A stretch of 34,725 nucleotides of DNA from Lachnospiraceae bacterium (GCA_024685635.1 JAIKVP010000064.1:1-34725); one strand, 5' to 3'; counted from the first letter of the stretch, positions 1-9,115 are shown. Notes: generated by a model from the sequence alone, not told the origin. Translations and numbers: made by a program.

Positions 1-665
1 TTAGCTGCCGACAAAACATCTGCATGCTGAGTTTTTATCATTTCAGAAAATGGCTCTAACTCCTTATATGGCGCCTCATAGTCTGCATCCTCAAGATTGC
101 CAGCCATCATTTCTATTGGACGGAGTAACTGCTTGGTTAAAAGATTGGATAAAAAAACGCAAATGATAATTATGCAAATGATAATAAGAATAGTAATTGG
201 TGCACCAGACATAAATACAGAAAGCAAACTCTCTGCATTTGTTGCAACTCTTAAAACAGTATTATTGTCAAGTAAAACAGCATAGTAAAATGTGTTCTCG
301 TGCATCGTATCCGACTGCCTTACCGACTCTCCAACACCGTTATTCATCGCATCCTGAATCTCTGGGCGATCAAGGTGGTTAGTCAAGTTTGAGTATCTAA
401 CATCATTGTCATATAAAACTGTTCCGTCTGCATCAATCCAGGTAACTCTTAATTCACTGATGTCTGTAGAAAGGCTAATGTCCTTAGCGTCCTTGTCGCT
501 CGACTCAAAAAAATGCGTGTCTCTAAGAAGTGTTGCACTGACAGCAAGATCGTTTCTTACCTGCTTTTGGAAAAGGTTATAATATATAAATGTAATTCCG
601 ATAACCGTAGCTAATATCGCAAGAATTGATATTCCTACAAGTCTAATATTTATCTTATATTTCAT
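1..665 (-). CDS. Sensor histidine kinase, N-terminal part (PhoR-like; continues beyond the window edge)
   Basis: Absent from the ORF track because it runs off the window. Minus-strand translation from ATG at 665: MKYKINIRLVGISILAILATVIGITFIYYNLFQKQVRNDLAVSATLL...; two TM segments flank a sensor region, then LLTKQLLRPIE. Directly follows the PhoB-like gene. Confidence 0.8.
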   Translation of the reverse strand, partial: MKYKINIRLVGISILAILATVIGITFIYYNLFQKQVRNDLAVSATLLRDTHFFESSDKDAKDISLSTDISELRVTWIDADGTVLYDNDVRYSNLTNHLDRPEIQDAMNNGVGESVRQSDTMHENTFYYAVLLDNNTVLRVATNAESLLSVFMSGAPITILIIICIIIICVFLSNLLTKQLLRPIEMMAGNLEDADYEAPYKELEPFSEMIKTQHADVLSAA

Positions 666-689
666 TCAATCACTTGTCCTAAGTCTATT

Positions 690-1361
690 TTACTCAATAA
701 CATAGCCAACATTTCTTACAGTTCTGATTCTCGTTCCGTAGTTCATAAGCTTTTGTCTTAAGGTTTTAACGTGCATATCAAGTGTTCTTGATTCGCCTTC
801 ATAGTTAAATCCCCAGACCTTTTCTAATATGGTTTCACGGTTTAAAACTATACCCTTATTTAACATTAAAAGTGACAATAATTCATACTCCTTAAATGTT
901 AATTCAATAACTTTACCATCGATTAGGACCTCATGTTTATCATCGTTAATCACTAGGCCATCTAGTGACATTTGCTTAAGCTTAACTGGCTCAGTTCTTC
1001 TTAAAAGTGCCTTAACCCTTGAGATTAATTCCATTACAGAAAATGGTTTTTTGATATAATCATCTGCTCCATTTTCTATGCCCTTAACTAGGTCTAATTC
1101 CGTCGTTTTAGCTGTCACCATGATTATTGGAAGATCTCTAGTCTCTAGCTTTTTTCTGAGTTTTCTTACAATCTCGTTGCCATTTTCATCTGGCAGCATA
1201 ATGTCTATTAGGCATAAGCCTGGCATTTTCTCATCTAACTTTTTATAAAAATCCTTTGCGCATGAAAAGCCGACTACCTCATGCCCGGCATTCATAAGTG
1301 CAAATTCTTCTATTTCTCTTATGCTTTCATCGTCTTCAACAATGTATATTAGTGCCATCAA
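690..1361 (-). CDS. OmpR/PhoB-family response regulator
   Basis: Receiver motifs (VEDDE, LIDIMLPDENG, VTAK, KPF) and winged-helix C-terminus (LTFKEYELLSLL...RTVRNVGYVIE). Start may be the second ATG (1358). Confidence 0.93.
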   Translation of the reverse strand: MMALIYIVEDDESIREIEEFALMNAGHEVVGFSCAKDFYKKLDEKMPGLCLIDIMLPDENGNEIVRKLRKKLETRDLPIIMVTAKTTELDLVKGIENGADDYIKKPFSVMELISRVKALLRRTEPVKLKQMSLDGLVINDDKHEVLIDGKVIELTFKEYELLSLLMLNKGIVLNRETILEKVWGFNYEGESRTLDMHVKTLRQKLMNYGTRIRTVRNVGYVIE

Positions 1362-1366
1362 CTCAC

Positions 1367-3361
1367 CTACTTTTTGTCTGTGTTTGTTGTATTGTCTGTT
1401 TTATTCGTCTTCTTCTTAGCCTTATCTTTTTTTGCTTTGGCTTCTTCTTTCTTAGCTTTGGCTTCCTCTTTCTTAGCTTTTATTTCTTCTTTTTTAGTTT
1501 TTACTTCTTCCTTCTTAGACTTACTATCTTCTTTTGACTTTACCTCTTCCTTCTTAGATTTAGCCTCGGCCTCATCAACTATTTTAACATCTTCTTTCTT
1601 AATAGAATACTTCTTTTTCAAATTTTTATATTCTTCTTTTATGTATTCCTTCTCATCCTCAGACATATCCTCTAAGAATACGTGAGTTTCATACTTGTTA
1701 TCATCAAGCATAGAAAGCTCCATCGCTACATTTGAACAATGGTCGGCAACTCGCTCTAAGTTAAGCAAAACATCCTCAAAAATCAAGCCCATCTCTGCGT
1801 TACATGCTCCCTTTTGAAGCCTCTTAACGTGATTATCCTTAATCCTCTTAGTAAGTCTGTCAATTACCATCTCTAAAGGCTCAATAACCCTAGCTTTTTC
1901 TAAATCTGATTTAATGAAGACATCGGCTGTATTGGTAACTATATCATTTACCGCTGAGCAAAGAACGTAGATCTCTTTCTTGGCAGTTTTTGAAAATGTG
2001 TATTCTTTCTTATTTATCCTATTTATCGAATGAACAATGTTAAGAGCGTGATCTGAAATTCGCTCAAAATCACTGATGCTATGAAGCATCTGAGTTAAGC
2101 TTCTTGAGTCCTTAGCAGACAAATGCTTGCTTGAGAGCTTAACAATATAAGAGCCCAAAACATCCTCGTAGTCATCGATTTCATCCTCAAGCTTAGCGAC
2201 CTTTATAGCAGTGTCGACATCGTATTCAAGCATCGTTGCATTTGCATAAATGATTGCCTCCTTGGTCTTCTCTGCCATTTCAAAAACCTTCTGCCTACAT
2301 ATCTCAACCGCAAATGCTGGGCGCTCTAAGAATCTCTCATCAATCATAACAGCCTTCTTAAAGCCCTCGTCCTCGTCGCCCTCTTTATCTGGGATTGTGA
2401 GAGTCGCAAGTTTTACAAGTCCATTTGAAAATGGATAGAGAACCAAAGTCGCACTTATGTTAAATAAACTGTGGATAACCGCGATGCCAGCTGCATTTGC
2501 CGCCTTGTCTAAGAATGCAAATGTAATAAATAAGTTAAGCGAATAGAAAACCGCCATAAAGATTATTGTACCAATCAGGTTAAAATAAAGGTGAACCATC
2601 GCCGCCCTTTTAGCATTTTTGCTCGCACCGATGGAAGATATCAGCGAGGTTACACAGGTACCGATATTCTGGCCCATGATAATTGGAAATGCTACTGAAA
2701 AGTTGACCGCACCCGTTGCACAGAGAGCCTGCAAAATACCTACTGAAGCTGAAGAGCTCTGAATAATTGCAGTTAGTCCTGCACCGACAATCATACCTAA
2801 AACCGGGTTGCTAAATGCGGTCATTAGGCTTGTAAATGAGTCATTTTCAGCTAGACCTGAGACCGCGTCGCTCATTGTCTCCATTCCAAACATCAAAATA
2901 GCAAAGCCAAGTAAAATGTTACCGATGTCCTTGCCTTTGGTTTCTTCCTTGTCCTTCATAATGAGGACTATTCCGATTGCCGCTAATATAGGTGAAAATG
3001 ATGATGGCTTAAGAAGCTTTAGCCATAGTGTATCTCCCTCGATTGAGGTTAAAGAAAGCATCCACGATGTTACGGTTGTTCCAATATTGGCGCCCATGAT
3101 GATTCCTACCGCCTGTGAAAGCGCCATGATTCCTGAGTTTACAAAACCTACAACCATTACCGTAGTTGCTGATGATGATTGAATTACAGCGGTAACTCCA
3201 AGTCCAAGTAATACCGCAAATATCTTCTTTGATGTTAATCTCTCTAATACTCCCTCTAACTTACTACCCGCCATTTTTGAAAGGCCATTTCCCATGTTGT
3301 TCATTCCATAGAGGAACAACGCCAATCCACCGATCATGTTAAGCACGCTAAAAATGTCCAT
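1367..3361 (-). CDS. Na+/phosphate cotransporter family protein with C-terminal PhoU-like domain and Lys/Glu-rich tail
   Basis: Repeated QSSSATT / QSSSASVG motifs typical of Na/Pi cotransporters, PhoU-like helical region, then a KKEEAKA repeat tail. Confidence 0.92.
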   Translation of the reverse strand: MDIFSVLNMIGGLALFLYGMNNMGNGLSKMAGSKLEGVLERLTSKKIFAVLLGLGVTAVIQSSSATTVMVVGFVNSGIMALSQAVGIIMGANIGTTVTSWMLSLTSIEGDTLWLKLLKPSSFSPILAAIGIVLIMKDKEETKGKDIGNILLGFAILMFGMETMSDAVSGLAENDSFTSLMTAFSNPVLGMIVGAGLTAIIQSSSASVGILQALCATGAVNFSVAFPIIMGQNIGTCVTSLISSIGASKNAKRAAMVHLYFNLIGTIIFMAVFYSLNLFITFAFLDKAANAAGIAVIHSLFNISATLVLYPFSNGLVKLATLTIPDKEGDEDEGFKKAVMIDERFLERPAFAVEICRQKVFEMAEKTKEAIIYANATMLEYDVDTAIKVAKLEDEIDDYEDVLGSYIVKLSSKHLSAKDSRSLTQMLHSISDFERISDHALNIVHSINRINKKEYTFSKTAKKEIYVLCSAVNDIVTNTADVFIKSDLEKARVIEPLEMVIDRLTKRIKDNHVKRLQKGACNAEMGLIFEDVLLNLERVADHCSNVAMELSMLDDNKYETHVFLEDMSEDEKEYIKEEYKNLKKKYSIKKEDVKIVDEAEAKSKKEEVKSKEDSKSKKEEVKTKKEEIKAKKEEAKAKKEEAKAKKDKAKKKTNKTDNTTNTDKK
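1425..1590 (-). repeat. Degenerate 21-bp in-frame repeat encoding KKEE(A/V/I)KA units in the cotransporter tail
   Basis: Protein reads SKKEEVKSKEDSKSKKEEVKTKKEEIKAKKEEAKAKKEEAKAKKDKAKKK; recurring DNA ttcttagctttggcttcctct. Confidence 0.8.
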
Positions 3362-3462
3362 TTTTACCTCGTTTCTCTTATACCATTTACTCTTTACTTG
3401 CTAATAGTAATCAATAAAAGTAAAATCTAGGACTAGGCTTTTGTAAAATCTATGTAAAAAAT

Positions 3463-3485
3463 GGGAACACTTTAAAAGTGTCCCC
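3463..3485 (-). terminator. Rho-independent terminator after the GGDEF gene
   Basis: Minus strand GGGGACACTTTTAAAGTGTTCCC followed by ATTTTTTAC. Confidence 0.8.
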
Positions 3486-3494
3486 AAAATAATA

Positions 3495-4937
3495 TTAATC
3501 TTCCCTATAAAACGTAACAGCGCAACCTTCCTGCTCTTTGCTGTCGTAAACGCCTGAATCGGCTTTCTTATAAACATAACCAAACTCGTGATCATCGTCG
3601 GGACTGATGATTATGGAACCAGCGCTCGCTGTGACTGTGCGATCATTAAGCTCTGGTATATTCATATTCTCAATCTTCTTAAACACTCTGTCTAATACAT
3701 TTTTACCCGTCGATTCATCCTGGATGTCAAATGCATAAACAGCGTACTCATCTCCACCAAGTCTGAAAACAATATCCTTGTCTCTAAAAGCCGATTTTAA
3801 AATGTCAGCGATTCCTCTAATAACCTTATCTCCAACATCGTGACCGTAATTGTCATTGATTGTCTTAAAATCATCAATGTCTAAAATGCTAAACATTCCG
3901 CCACTGCGGTTTGAAATAGCGTCACTCATAAGCTGTTCTCCGCTACCTCTGTTGAGAATACCTGTCATGATATCCATATTGGCAAGAATCTCTAGATTCT
4001 CTCGCTCTTTAGCAGATTCAACGACGTCATCTACATTCTTAAATCCGGCTAAAATGCCACTTGCTGGATTCTTAGGGTTAATCGGTATATAGGTGAACTG
4101 ATAGTAGTGAATCTCACCCTTATCCATAACTCGGTAACTTGAAACGTACTCGGTCTGAGTCTTCATTTTCTCACGAATCATATCGATGCCAAGGGCCTCA
4201 TACATCGCCGGCTGATCCTCGGAATAGACACGATCCTTGACGTACTGCTCGCACAAGGTCTGATAAACGTACTCTTTCTCACTAGGTCCGTCCATACCCT
4301 TAGTTACATAGCCGTCGAGTTTTAAAATGACGACATTGCCCGTATTTAAATCAATCTTAAAAACATTGTAATAGTCGCGGCTTAGAGCCTCAACTATGTC
4401 GAGCTGTTCTCTTAAGAACCTCTTGTCAGAAATATGCTTGCGGATGGACTTGTCAATGTCCTTATATGCTAGTATAAAGTTTTCGGTATCCTCTCTCTCA
4501 CCCGCTAGCGCAAATGCCATCTGATGATAGGAAATCTCACCGTCATCGTCCATTCTCATATAGTCTACTGTGTATAGGTTGCCATTTTTGATTCGGTCTA
4601 AAACAACATTTGAAAGAACGTCATTAATTATGTTCTCTGTTCTGTCTACAACATATCTATCCACGTACTCCTCAATGAACTTATCAAAGTTGTTGTACCT
4701 AAGACCTAACTCAACAGCGCTTCTAGCGGTGCTCTCGCCCGTAGACCTATATAGGCTCATTGATAAATCTTTTGTATTAACAAACCAAATAGTGTGATAC
4801 TCCTTACCTAAGCCAGTGATAAGACCCATGCATTTTTTGATTCGCTCGTTAAAATCGTCAACAAGCGCTCTCTGATCCTCAGGGTAATTCTTTGGATCAA
4901 GTAACTCGTTCTCTTTTATTATTAAATCTGACTGCAT
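3495..4937 (-). CDS. Diguanylate cyclase (GGDEF domain) with N-terminal sensory region
   Basis: FSILDIDDFKTINDNYGHDVGD..., FRLGGDEYAVYAF signature; RDKD five residues before GGDEY fits an RxxD inhibitory site. Confidence 0.9.
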   Translation of the reverse strand: MQSDLIIKENELLDPKNYPEDQRALVDDFNERIKKCMGLITGLGKEYHTIWFVNTKDLSMSLYRSTGESTARSAVELGLRYNNFDKFIEEYVDRYVVDRTENIINDVLSNVVLDRIKNGNLYTVDYMRMDDDGEISYHQMAFALAGEREDTENFILAYKDIDKSIRKHISDKRFLREQLDIVEALSRDYYNVFKIDLNTGNVVILKLDGYVTKGMDGPSEKEYVYQTLCEQYVKDRVYSEDQPAMYEALGIDMIREKMKTQTEYVSSYRVMDKGEIHYYQFTYIPINPKNPASGILAGFKNVDDVVESAKERENLEILANMDIMTGILNRGSGEQLMSDAISNRSGGMFSILDIDDFKTINDNYGHDVGDKVIRGIADILKSAFRDKDIVFRLGGDEYAVYAFDIQDESTGKNVLDRVFKKIENMNIPELNDRTVTASAGSIIISPDDDHEFGYVYKKADSGVYDSKEQEGCAVTFYRED

Positions 4938-5013
4938 AAAACACTCCCTTTCCCCCTTATTATTCCTCAGTTTTTTTATTATAACATAGAATATAATGCA
5001 AGTTAAGGAGTAA

Positions 5014-5169
5014 TTATGTATACATATATTATTTACTATTATTGACAGTAAGCCACTTACTGTTTATAACAATAATCACTATGCCGAAGAAATTATATCA
5101 GTTGTAAGAAATAACTGGGAAAAATTTGCCAAAAATTATGGCCTGTCTCGTGGACAAGCTGAAAGATAG
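5014..5169 (+). pseudogene. Possible remnant of a HipA-like C-terminus (gene scrap)
   Basis: The + strand frame ending at TAG 5169 reads ...IDSKPLTVYNNNHYAEEIISVVRNNWEKFAKNYGLSRGQAER*, resembling the C-terminal end of HipA-domain proteins; no start codon or upstream domain. Confidence 0.4.
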
Positions 5170-6172
5170 AAAGCTTCTTGTCATTGATGTAATTCATATA
5201 GCTATTAGCCAAATACTCGGCCATCTGCTTTTGAAAGTCAGTGTTAAAGCTATATGTAGGATCAAGATAATATTCAAACGCCATCGCCATATCAGCCTCT
5301 TTTAAGGATGTTATGGCGCTATATGCCATACATCCCCAGAGCCCGTCAGACAAGGCTATTTCCTTACTATCGACAGTGACGCTCGTAATGTAGTTTCCTT
5401 CCGAATCCTCGTATACTCCAACTGCCCCTGCTGCGATTTCGTAATCATAAAAATCCGGATTGTTAGAAGTTGCTGCAAGCATGCTTGCATGAGCGCCACC
5501 GCCGGACCCACCTGTTGACACAAAGTAATCTACGCTACCTGGCAGATTACCTAAAAGAATATTGTACTTCACAAAGCGTACAGCATTCTTTTGATCAACT
5601 AAGCAGCAGGGTGCATCGCCAGTGTAAACCCCATCAGATAATGTGCTTTGTTTACCTCTGTTTCCACACGATAGATTGATATATCCTTCTGACGCGTATC
5701 CTGAAGATGCGGTCTGATTCTCTTGTTCACTATATCCGGCTGCACCAGTGTTAATGATGACCGGAGCCGTCTCGGCCGTATAAACCTGGCCGTTTGTGCT
5801 TGTAATACTAGCGTCGTTATCAATAATTAGATTACCGTTAACTGTGCCGCTAGTCTCGTCCTCTTTGCCATCGCCGTCGCTGTCGATTCCCTTGACATAA
5901 GCACCCGGCACGCAGACTGAAACTCCCTGTTCATTTTCAATCTCTGGCTTGGTAACTGCAGTCACGCTAGCCATGGTCCACGAATCACTTGATTCGTCAT
6001 ATGTCCAACTAGCATTCATATTAGCTAAGTTCAACTTCTCTTCTATCTCTTTCATTTCATCAGTCTTATCTGCAGCGCTTGCGCTGTTAGAAGTCTTTGA
6101 CGAGCACGCGCTAAGGCATAAAATGAGAGCAAATGTCATAATTATAGATATCATTTTCTTAAATCTACGCAT
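5093..6172 (-). pseudogene. Esterase/subtype-B-tannase-like alpha/beta-hydrolase lipoprotein, apparently 3'-truncated
   Basis: Lipoprotein signal MRRFKKMISIIMTFALILCLSACSS, nucleophile-elbow-like STGGSGGGAHASM. The C-terminus (IFQLVHETGHNFWQIFPSYFLQLI) is antisense to the HipA-like scrap. Track ORF starts at 6196, but ATG 6172 gives the better signal peptide. Confidence 0.6.
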
Positions 6173-6186
6173 AAAAAAACCACCCA

Positions 6187-6208
6187 TATCATACATAAAT
6201 GTATGATA
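6187..6208. promoter_or_regulatory. Perfect 22-bp palindrome, candidate operator upstream of the esterase-like gene
   Basis: TATCATACAT-AA-ATGTATGATA; 10-bp arms, 2-bp centre, in the short gap after the histidine kinase stop. Confidence 0.5.
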
Positions 6209-6257
6209 CAGGAGAAAGATTGAAGTAAACTTGAAAAAGCTTTAATATTTGTAATTG

Positions 6258-7562
6258 TCACTGTTTTTCGACAGGAAGGCTGACGGTGAAAACAACATAA
6301 CCATTCTCGCTGTTAACCTTGATTACACCGCTGTGTGCCTGACAGATTGCATTGGCAATGGCAAGTCCTAAACCGTAGTGACCGCCGTCATCCTCTCTTG
6401 CCTCATCTACCCTGTAAAATCTCTCAAACAAATGCTTCGCTTTCTCTTCAGGAATCTCATCAGCCTTATTCTTAATCGTAAAAAATGCATTTTTGTAGTC
6501 CCTAGAAAAGCTTATGTCAATGCTCTCACCGCCTTCTTGGTGCTCGATTGAATTGTTTAGCAAAATCGAGATGAGCTTAGCTAGCTGACATTTATTTCCA
6601 AATATCATAACACCCGGCGTAATATCAGCATTTATCACTAATCCCTGCTCAAATGCTACGCCCTCAAATGGAAGAATCTCCTGCTCAACAATCTTGGACA
6701 AATCAGCCATTTCCTTGGTGCTCTCAATACTCTCAGCCCTTGAAACCTCAAGGAGCTCCTTGACGAGCTTGCTCATTCTTTCATTTTCATACTGGATATT
6801 ATCTAGCCATTTGCTGTCGCCGAGTTCCCTATGTACAAGCTCTGCATTGGCACTGATTATTGAGATTGGAGTCTTTAATTCATGCTCGATATCGGACATA
6901 AACTGCCTTTGATTTTCGTCATTTTCCTCAAGGGGTTTAACGATAATTCTCGCCAAAAACATTGCAAAAAATAGCAAAACAATAGCTGATACAATTCCTC
7001 CTAAAAGGACATTTATAAGCAGCCTTTTCATGCTATCGTTCATTAAAGTTCTATCCATAAACGCAACTAGTGTATAGGAATCCTTTTGCTCTACTTGATA
7101 TAGAAAGTTAGAAATCGTGCCAGTTTTTCTGCCCGCTTTTAGGATTTCCCTGGCCGTTTCAAGAATGTCTGATCTACTATAAATGCTGTTTCTGCCCTCG
7201 TCAACTGTAATCACCTCGTCATCAGCAGAAAATGAAACTGAGTAAAATGAGGACAACTTATATATAACGTCGCCATCATCAGAATTAGCTCTTAAAAGAT
7301 TATCCGGCATACTATCATCTAGTAGCAAATCAGCATCGGCCTCGCCTTTAATAGTATCTTTTGGAAGCCCATCCGACACGCCCTCACTCGGCAAATTCTC
7401 TAACGAATATATCCCCACATACCTCTTAAGCAACTCCTGATTGTCCTTCTTTAAGGAAATGTAACTATAGGTATAAACAACCACTAGCATTACATTTATG
7501 ACAATAAAGATAACCAGCATAATTGATATAACTATCTTTTTTCTTGTTTTACTAAACATCAT
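6258..7562 (-). CDS. Sensor histidine kinase
   Basis: Two TM segments, SDIEHELKTPISIISANAEL H-box, N-box LLNNSIEHQEGGE, G-box HYGLGLAIANAICQAH. Confidence 0.93.
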   Translation of the reverse strand: MMFSKTRKKIVISIMLVIFIVINVMLVVVYTYSYISLKKDNQELLKRYVGIYSLENLPSEGVSDGLPKDTIKGEADADLLLDDSMPDNLLRANSDDGDVIYKLSSFYSVSFSADDEVITVDEGRNSIYSRSDILETAREILKAGRKTGTISNFLYQVEQKDSYTLVAFMDRTLMNDSMKRLLINVLLGGIVSAIVLLFFAMFLARIIVKPLEENDENQRQFMSDIEHELKTPISIISANAELVHRELGDSKWLDNIQYENERMSKLVKELLEVSRAESIESTKEMADLSKIVEQEILPFEGVAFEQGLVINADITPGVMIFGNKCQLAKLISILLNNSIEHQEGGESIDISFSRDYKNAFFTIKNKADEIPEEKAKHLFERFYRVDEAREDDGGHYGLGLAIANAICQAHSGVIKVNSENGYVVFTVSLPVEKQ

Positions 7563-8238
7563 CGCACCTCAGCTCGTAGCCAATGCCTCTTACCGCCTTG
7601 ATCTCAGTTTTAGCATTTACAAATGCTAGCTTCTTCCTGGTAAATGACATATAAACCTCGACCTTGTTATATTCGGCCTCGTTGTCATAGCCCCATATTC
7701 TAAGGGCAAGCTGCTCTTTGGAAAGAATCTGCCCCTTGTTTTGAATCATGTAATCTAGGATTCTGTATTCCTTTTCACTAAGTCTTACTGACTCAGAGCT
7801 AGTTTCACAACTAAGTGTCGCAGTCTTAGGATTAAGGCTGATATCTCCAAAACTAAGATTATCATCAAGTGGCTCTAAGCCTCTTCTTGTGAGGGCTCTA
7901 AGCCTTGCAAGAAGCTCCCTCGTCATAAAAGGCTTGGTAAGATAATCGTCTGCACCAGAGTCTAGACCATTTACCTTGTCCTCAATGTCGCTTCTAGCTG
8001 TAAGCATCAAAATAGGGGTGTGTAAGCCCGACCTTCTAAGCTCTTTTGTAACTAAGTAACCATCCATTTTCGGCATCATCACATCAAGGATAATGATATC
8101 ATATGACTCTTTCTCAGCCATAGTTAATGCTGCTTCTCCATCAGCAGCATAATCGACTTCGTATCCCTCTAGTATCAGCAATTCCTCTAGTGCTTCTGCC
8201 ATTCTTTTCTCGTCATCTGCTAATAATACTTTTATGAT
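7552..8238 (-). CDS. OmpR-family response regulator; start uncertain (no canonical start codon at the expected N-terminus)
   Basis: Track ORF starts at internal ATG 8202, but homologous coding continues upstream: AAGGAGG-CGTAT-ATC ATA AAA GTA TTA TTA GCA GAT GAC GAG AAA AGA ATG = IIKVLLADDEKRM. In-frame TAA lies upstream with no ATG/GTG/TTG between. Confidence 0.85.
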   Translation of the reverse strand: MIKVLLADDEKRMAEALEELLILEGYEVDYAADGEAALTMAEKESYDIIILDVMMPKMDGYLVTKELRRSGLHTPILMLTARSDIEDKVNGLDSGADDYLTKPFMTRELLARLRALTRRGLEPLDDNLSFGDISLNPKTATLSCETSSESVRLSEKEYRILDYMIQNKGQILSKEQLALRIWGYDNEAEYNKVEVYMSFTRKKLAFVNAKTEIKAVRGIGYELRCDDV

Positions 8239-8262
8239 ATACGCCTCCTTATTTGGTTAGGG

Positions 8263-8994
8263 TTAAAGTGTGTTTAAGTATCCCTCGCCTACTCCGTCGC
8301 TCTCCCAGTCTTTTGATACCTTGTAGCCGATTGGTGAGAAGATTGCCTCGGCTAGGAGTTCAAGTAGCATGTTGGTAAATGCACACAATAATACCTGTGG
8401 CCAGGTCCAGCCAAAGAATACATGTGAAACTAGGGATGAGAAGACAAGATTATCTACAAACTGTCCGATTGCAGTAGATATAAAGCTTCTAGTTGCAAAG
8501 CCCCTATAGCTTCCATTGTCAGCTATACGACCTATAACTACGTTAGATATTGAATTAACTATTGAAGAAACAAGCATAGCAGTTGCTGATCCTAGAACAA
8601 CATACCAAGCTCCGCCAAATGTAGCATTTAATCCATCGTTAATTAGTTCCGCTGTAGCAGGGTCTGACGCAGAATAATAAGCTGCCCAGTGCCCTGGTGT
8701 CATTGTAAGTAACTTAAATATTAATACTGTAATAACATTTACAGATAATGCTAAAATTGAAATCTTGATAGACGCCTTCGCTCCGAACCTCTTGCAAATA
8801 CAGTCCATACATAAAAATGATACCCATGACAAAGCAAGTCCGCAGTCAAGGCAAAGATACTTTGAGTTATAAAGTTCCTTGTTTGCAAGCAAATTCATGC
8901 AAACAACAGATAAAATAAAGATTGCTGTGACCATAGATGGTACACTTCTTAAAAGGACCTTGTAGTCCTTCAATTCACGTTTTAAAAATTCCAT
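8263..8994 (-). CDS. Queuosine precursor transporter (YhhQ/VUT family)
   Basis: Multi-TM protein with GFATRSFISTAIGQFVDNLVF and VSSIVNSISNVVIGRI, matching VUT/YhhQ family style. Confidence 0.85.
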   Translation of the reverse strand: MEFLKRELKDYKVLLRSVPSMVTAIFILSVVCMNLLANKELYNSKYLCLDCGLALSWVSFLCMDCICKRFGAKASIKISILALSVNVITVLIFKLLTMTPGHWAAYYSASDPATAELINDGLNATFGGAWYVVLGSATAMLVSSIVNSISNVVIGRIADNGSYRGFATRSFISTAIGQFVDNLVFSSLVSHVFFGWTWPQVLLCAFTNMLLELLAEAIFSPIGYKVSKDWESDGVGEGYLNTL

Positions 8995-9002
8995 ATTAAA
9001 TT

Positions 9003-9068
9003 CTCCTTTGGTTTTAGTATTTTACAAGCAGGATGTCGGACCCGAACTGCTTGGCGTAACTTTTACGC
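9003..9068 (-). ncRNA. Candidate preQ1-type riboswitch in the transporter 5' UTR
   Basis: RNA: GCGUAA-AAG-UUACGC hairpin, then CAAGCAG-UUCGGGUCCGACAUC-CUGCUUG, an A-rich tail UAAAAUACUAAAACC, and the AAAGGAG SD. Loop/tail layout resembles preQ1-I; GGU in the loop can pair with ACC in the tail. Confidence 0.45.
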
Positions 9069-9094
9069 ATTAACGATTATAGTGTATGGACTTT

Positions 9095-9112
9095 GAAAAT
9101 GCAAGCATTTTC
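9095..9112 (-). terminator. Weak palindromic hairpin after the hybrid kinase gene
   Basis: GAAAATGC-AA-GCATTTTC, 8-bp arms, 3 nt past the stop codon; no long T tract. Confidence 0.35.
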
Positions 9113-9115
9113 TAA

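Noticed and set aside
97-285. 62-aa + strand ORF at the left edge
   Set aside because: Antisense to the truncated histidine kinase gene, which has clear TM and sensor features.
1298-1685. Overlapping + strand ORFs (79 and 103 aa) rich in F/L/S
   Set aside because: Antisense of the Lys/Glu-rich repeat tail of the cotransporter; composition is a by-product of AAG/GAA codons read backwards.
3401-3595. 64-aa minus-strand ORF overlapping the GGDEF 3' end
   Set aside because: Spans the terminator and overlaps the GGDEF gene in another frame; no domain.
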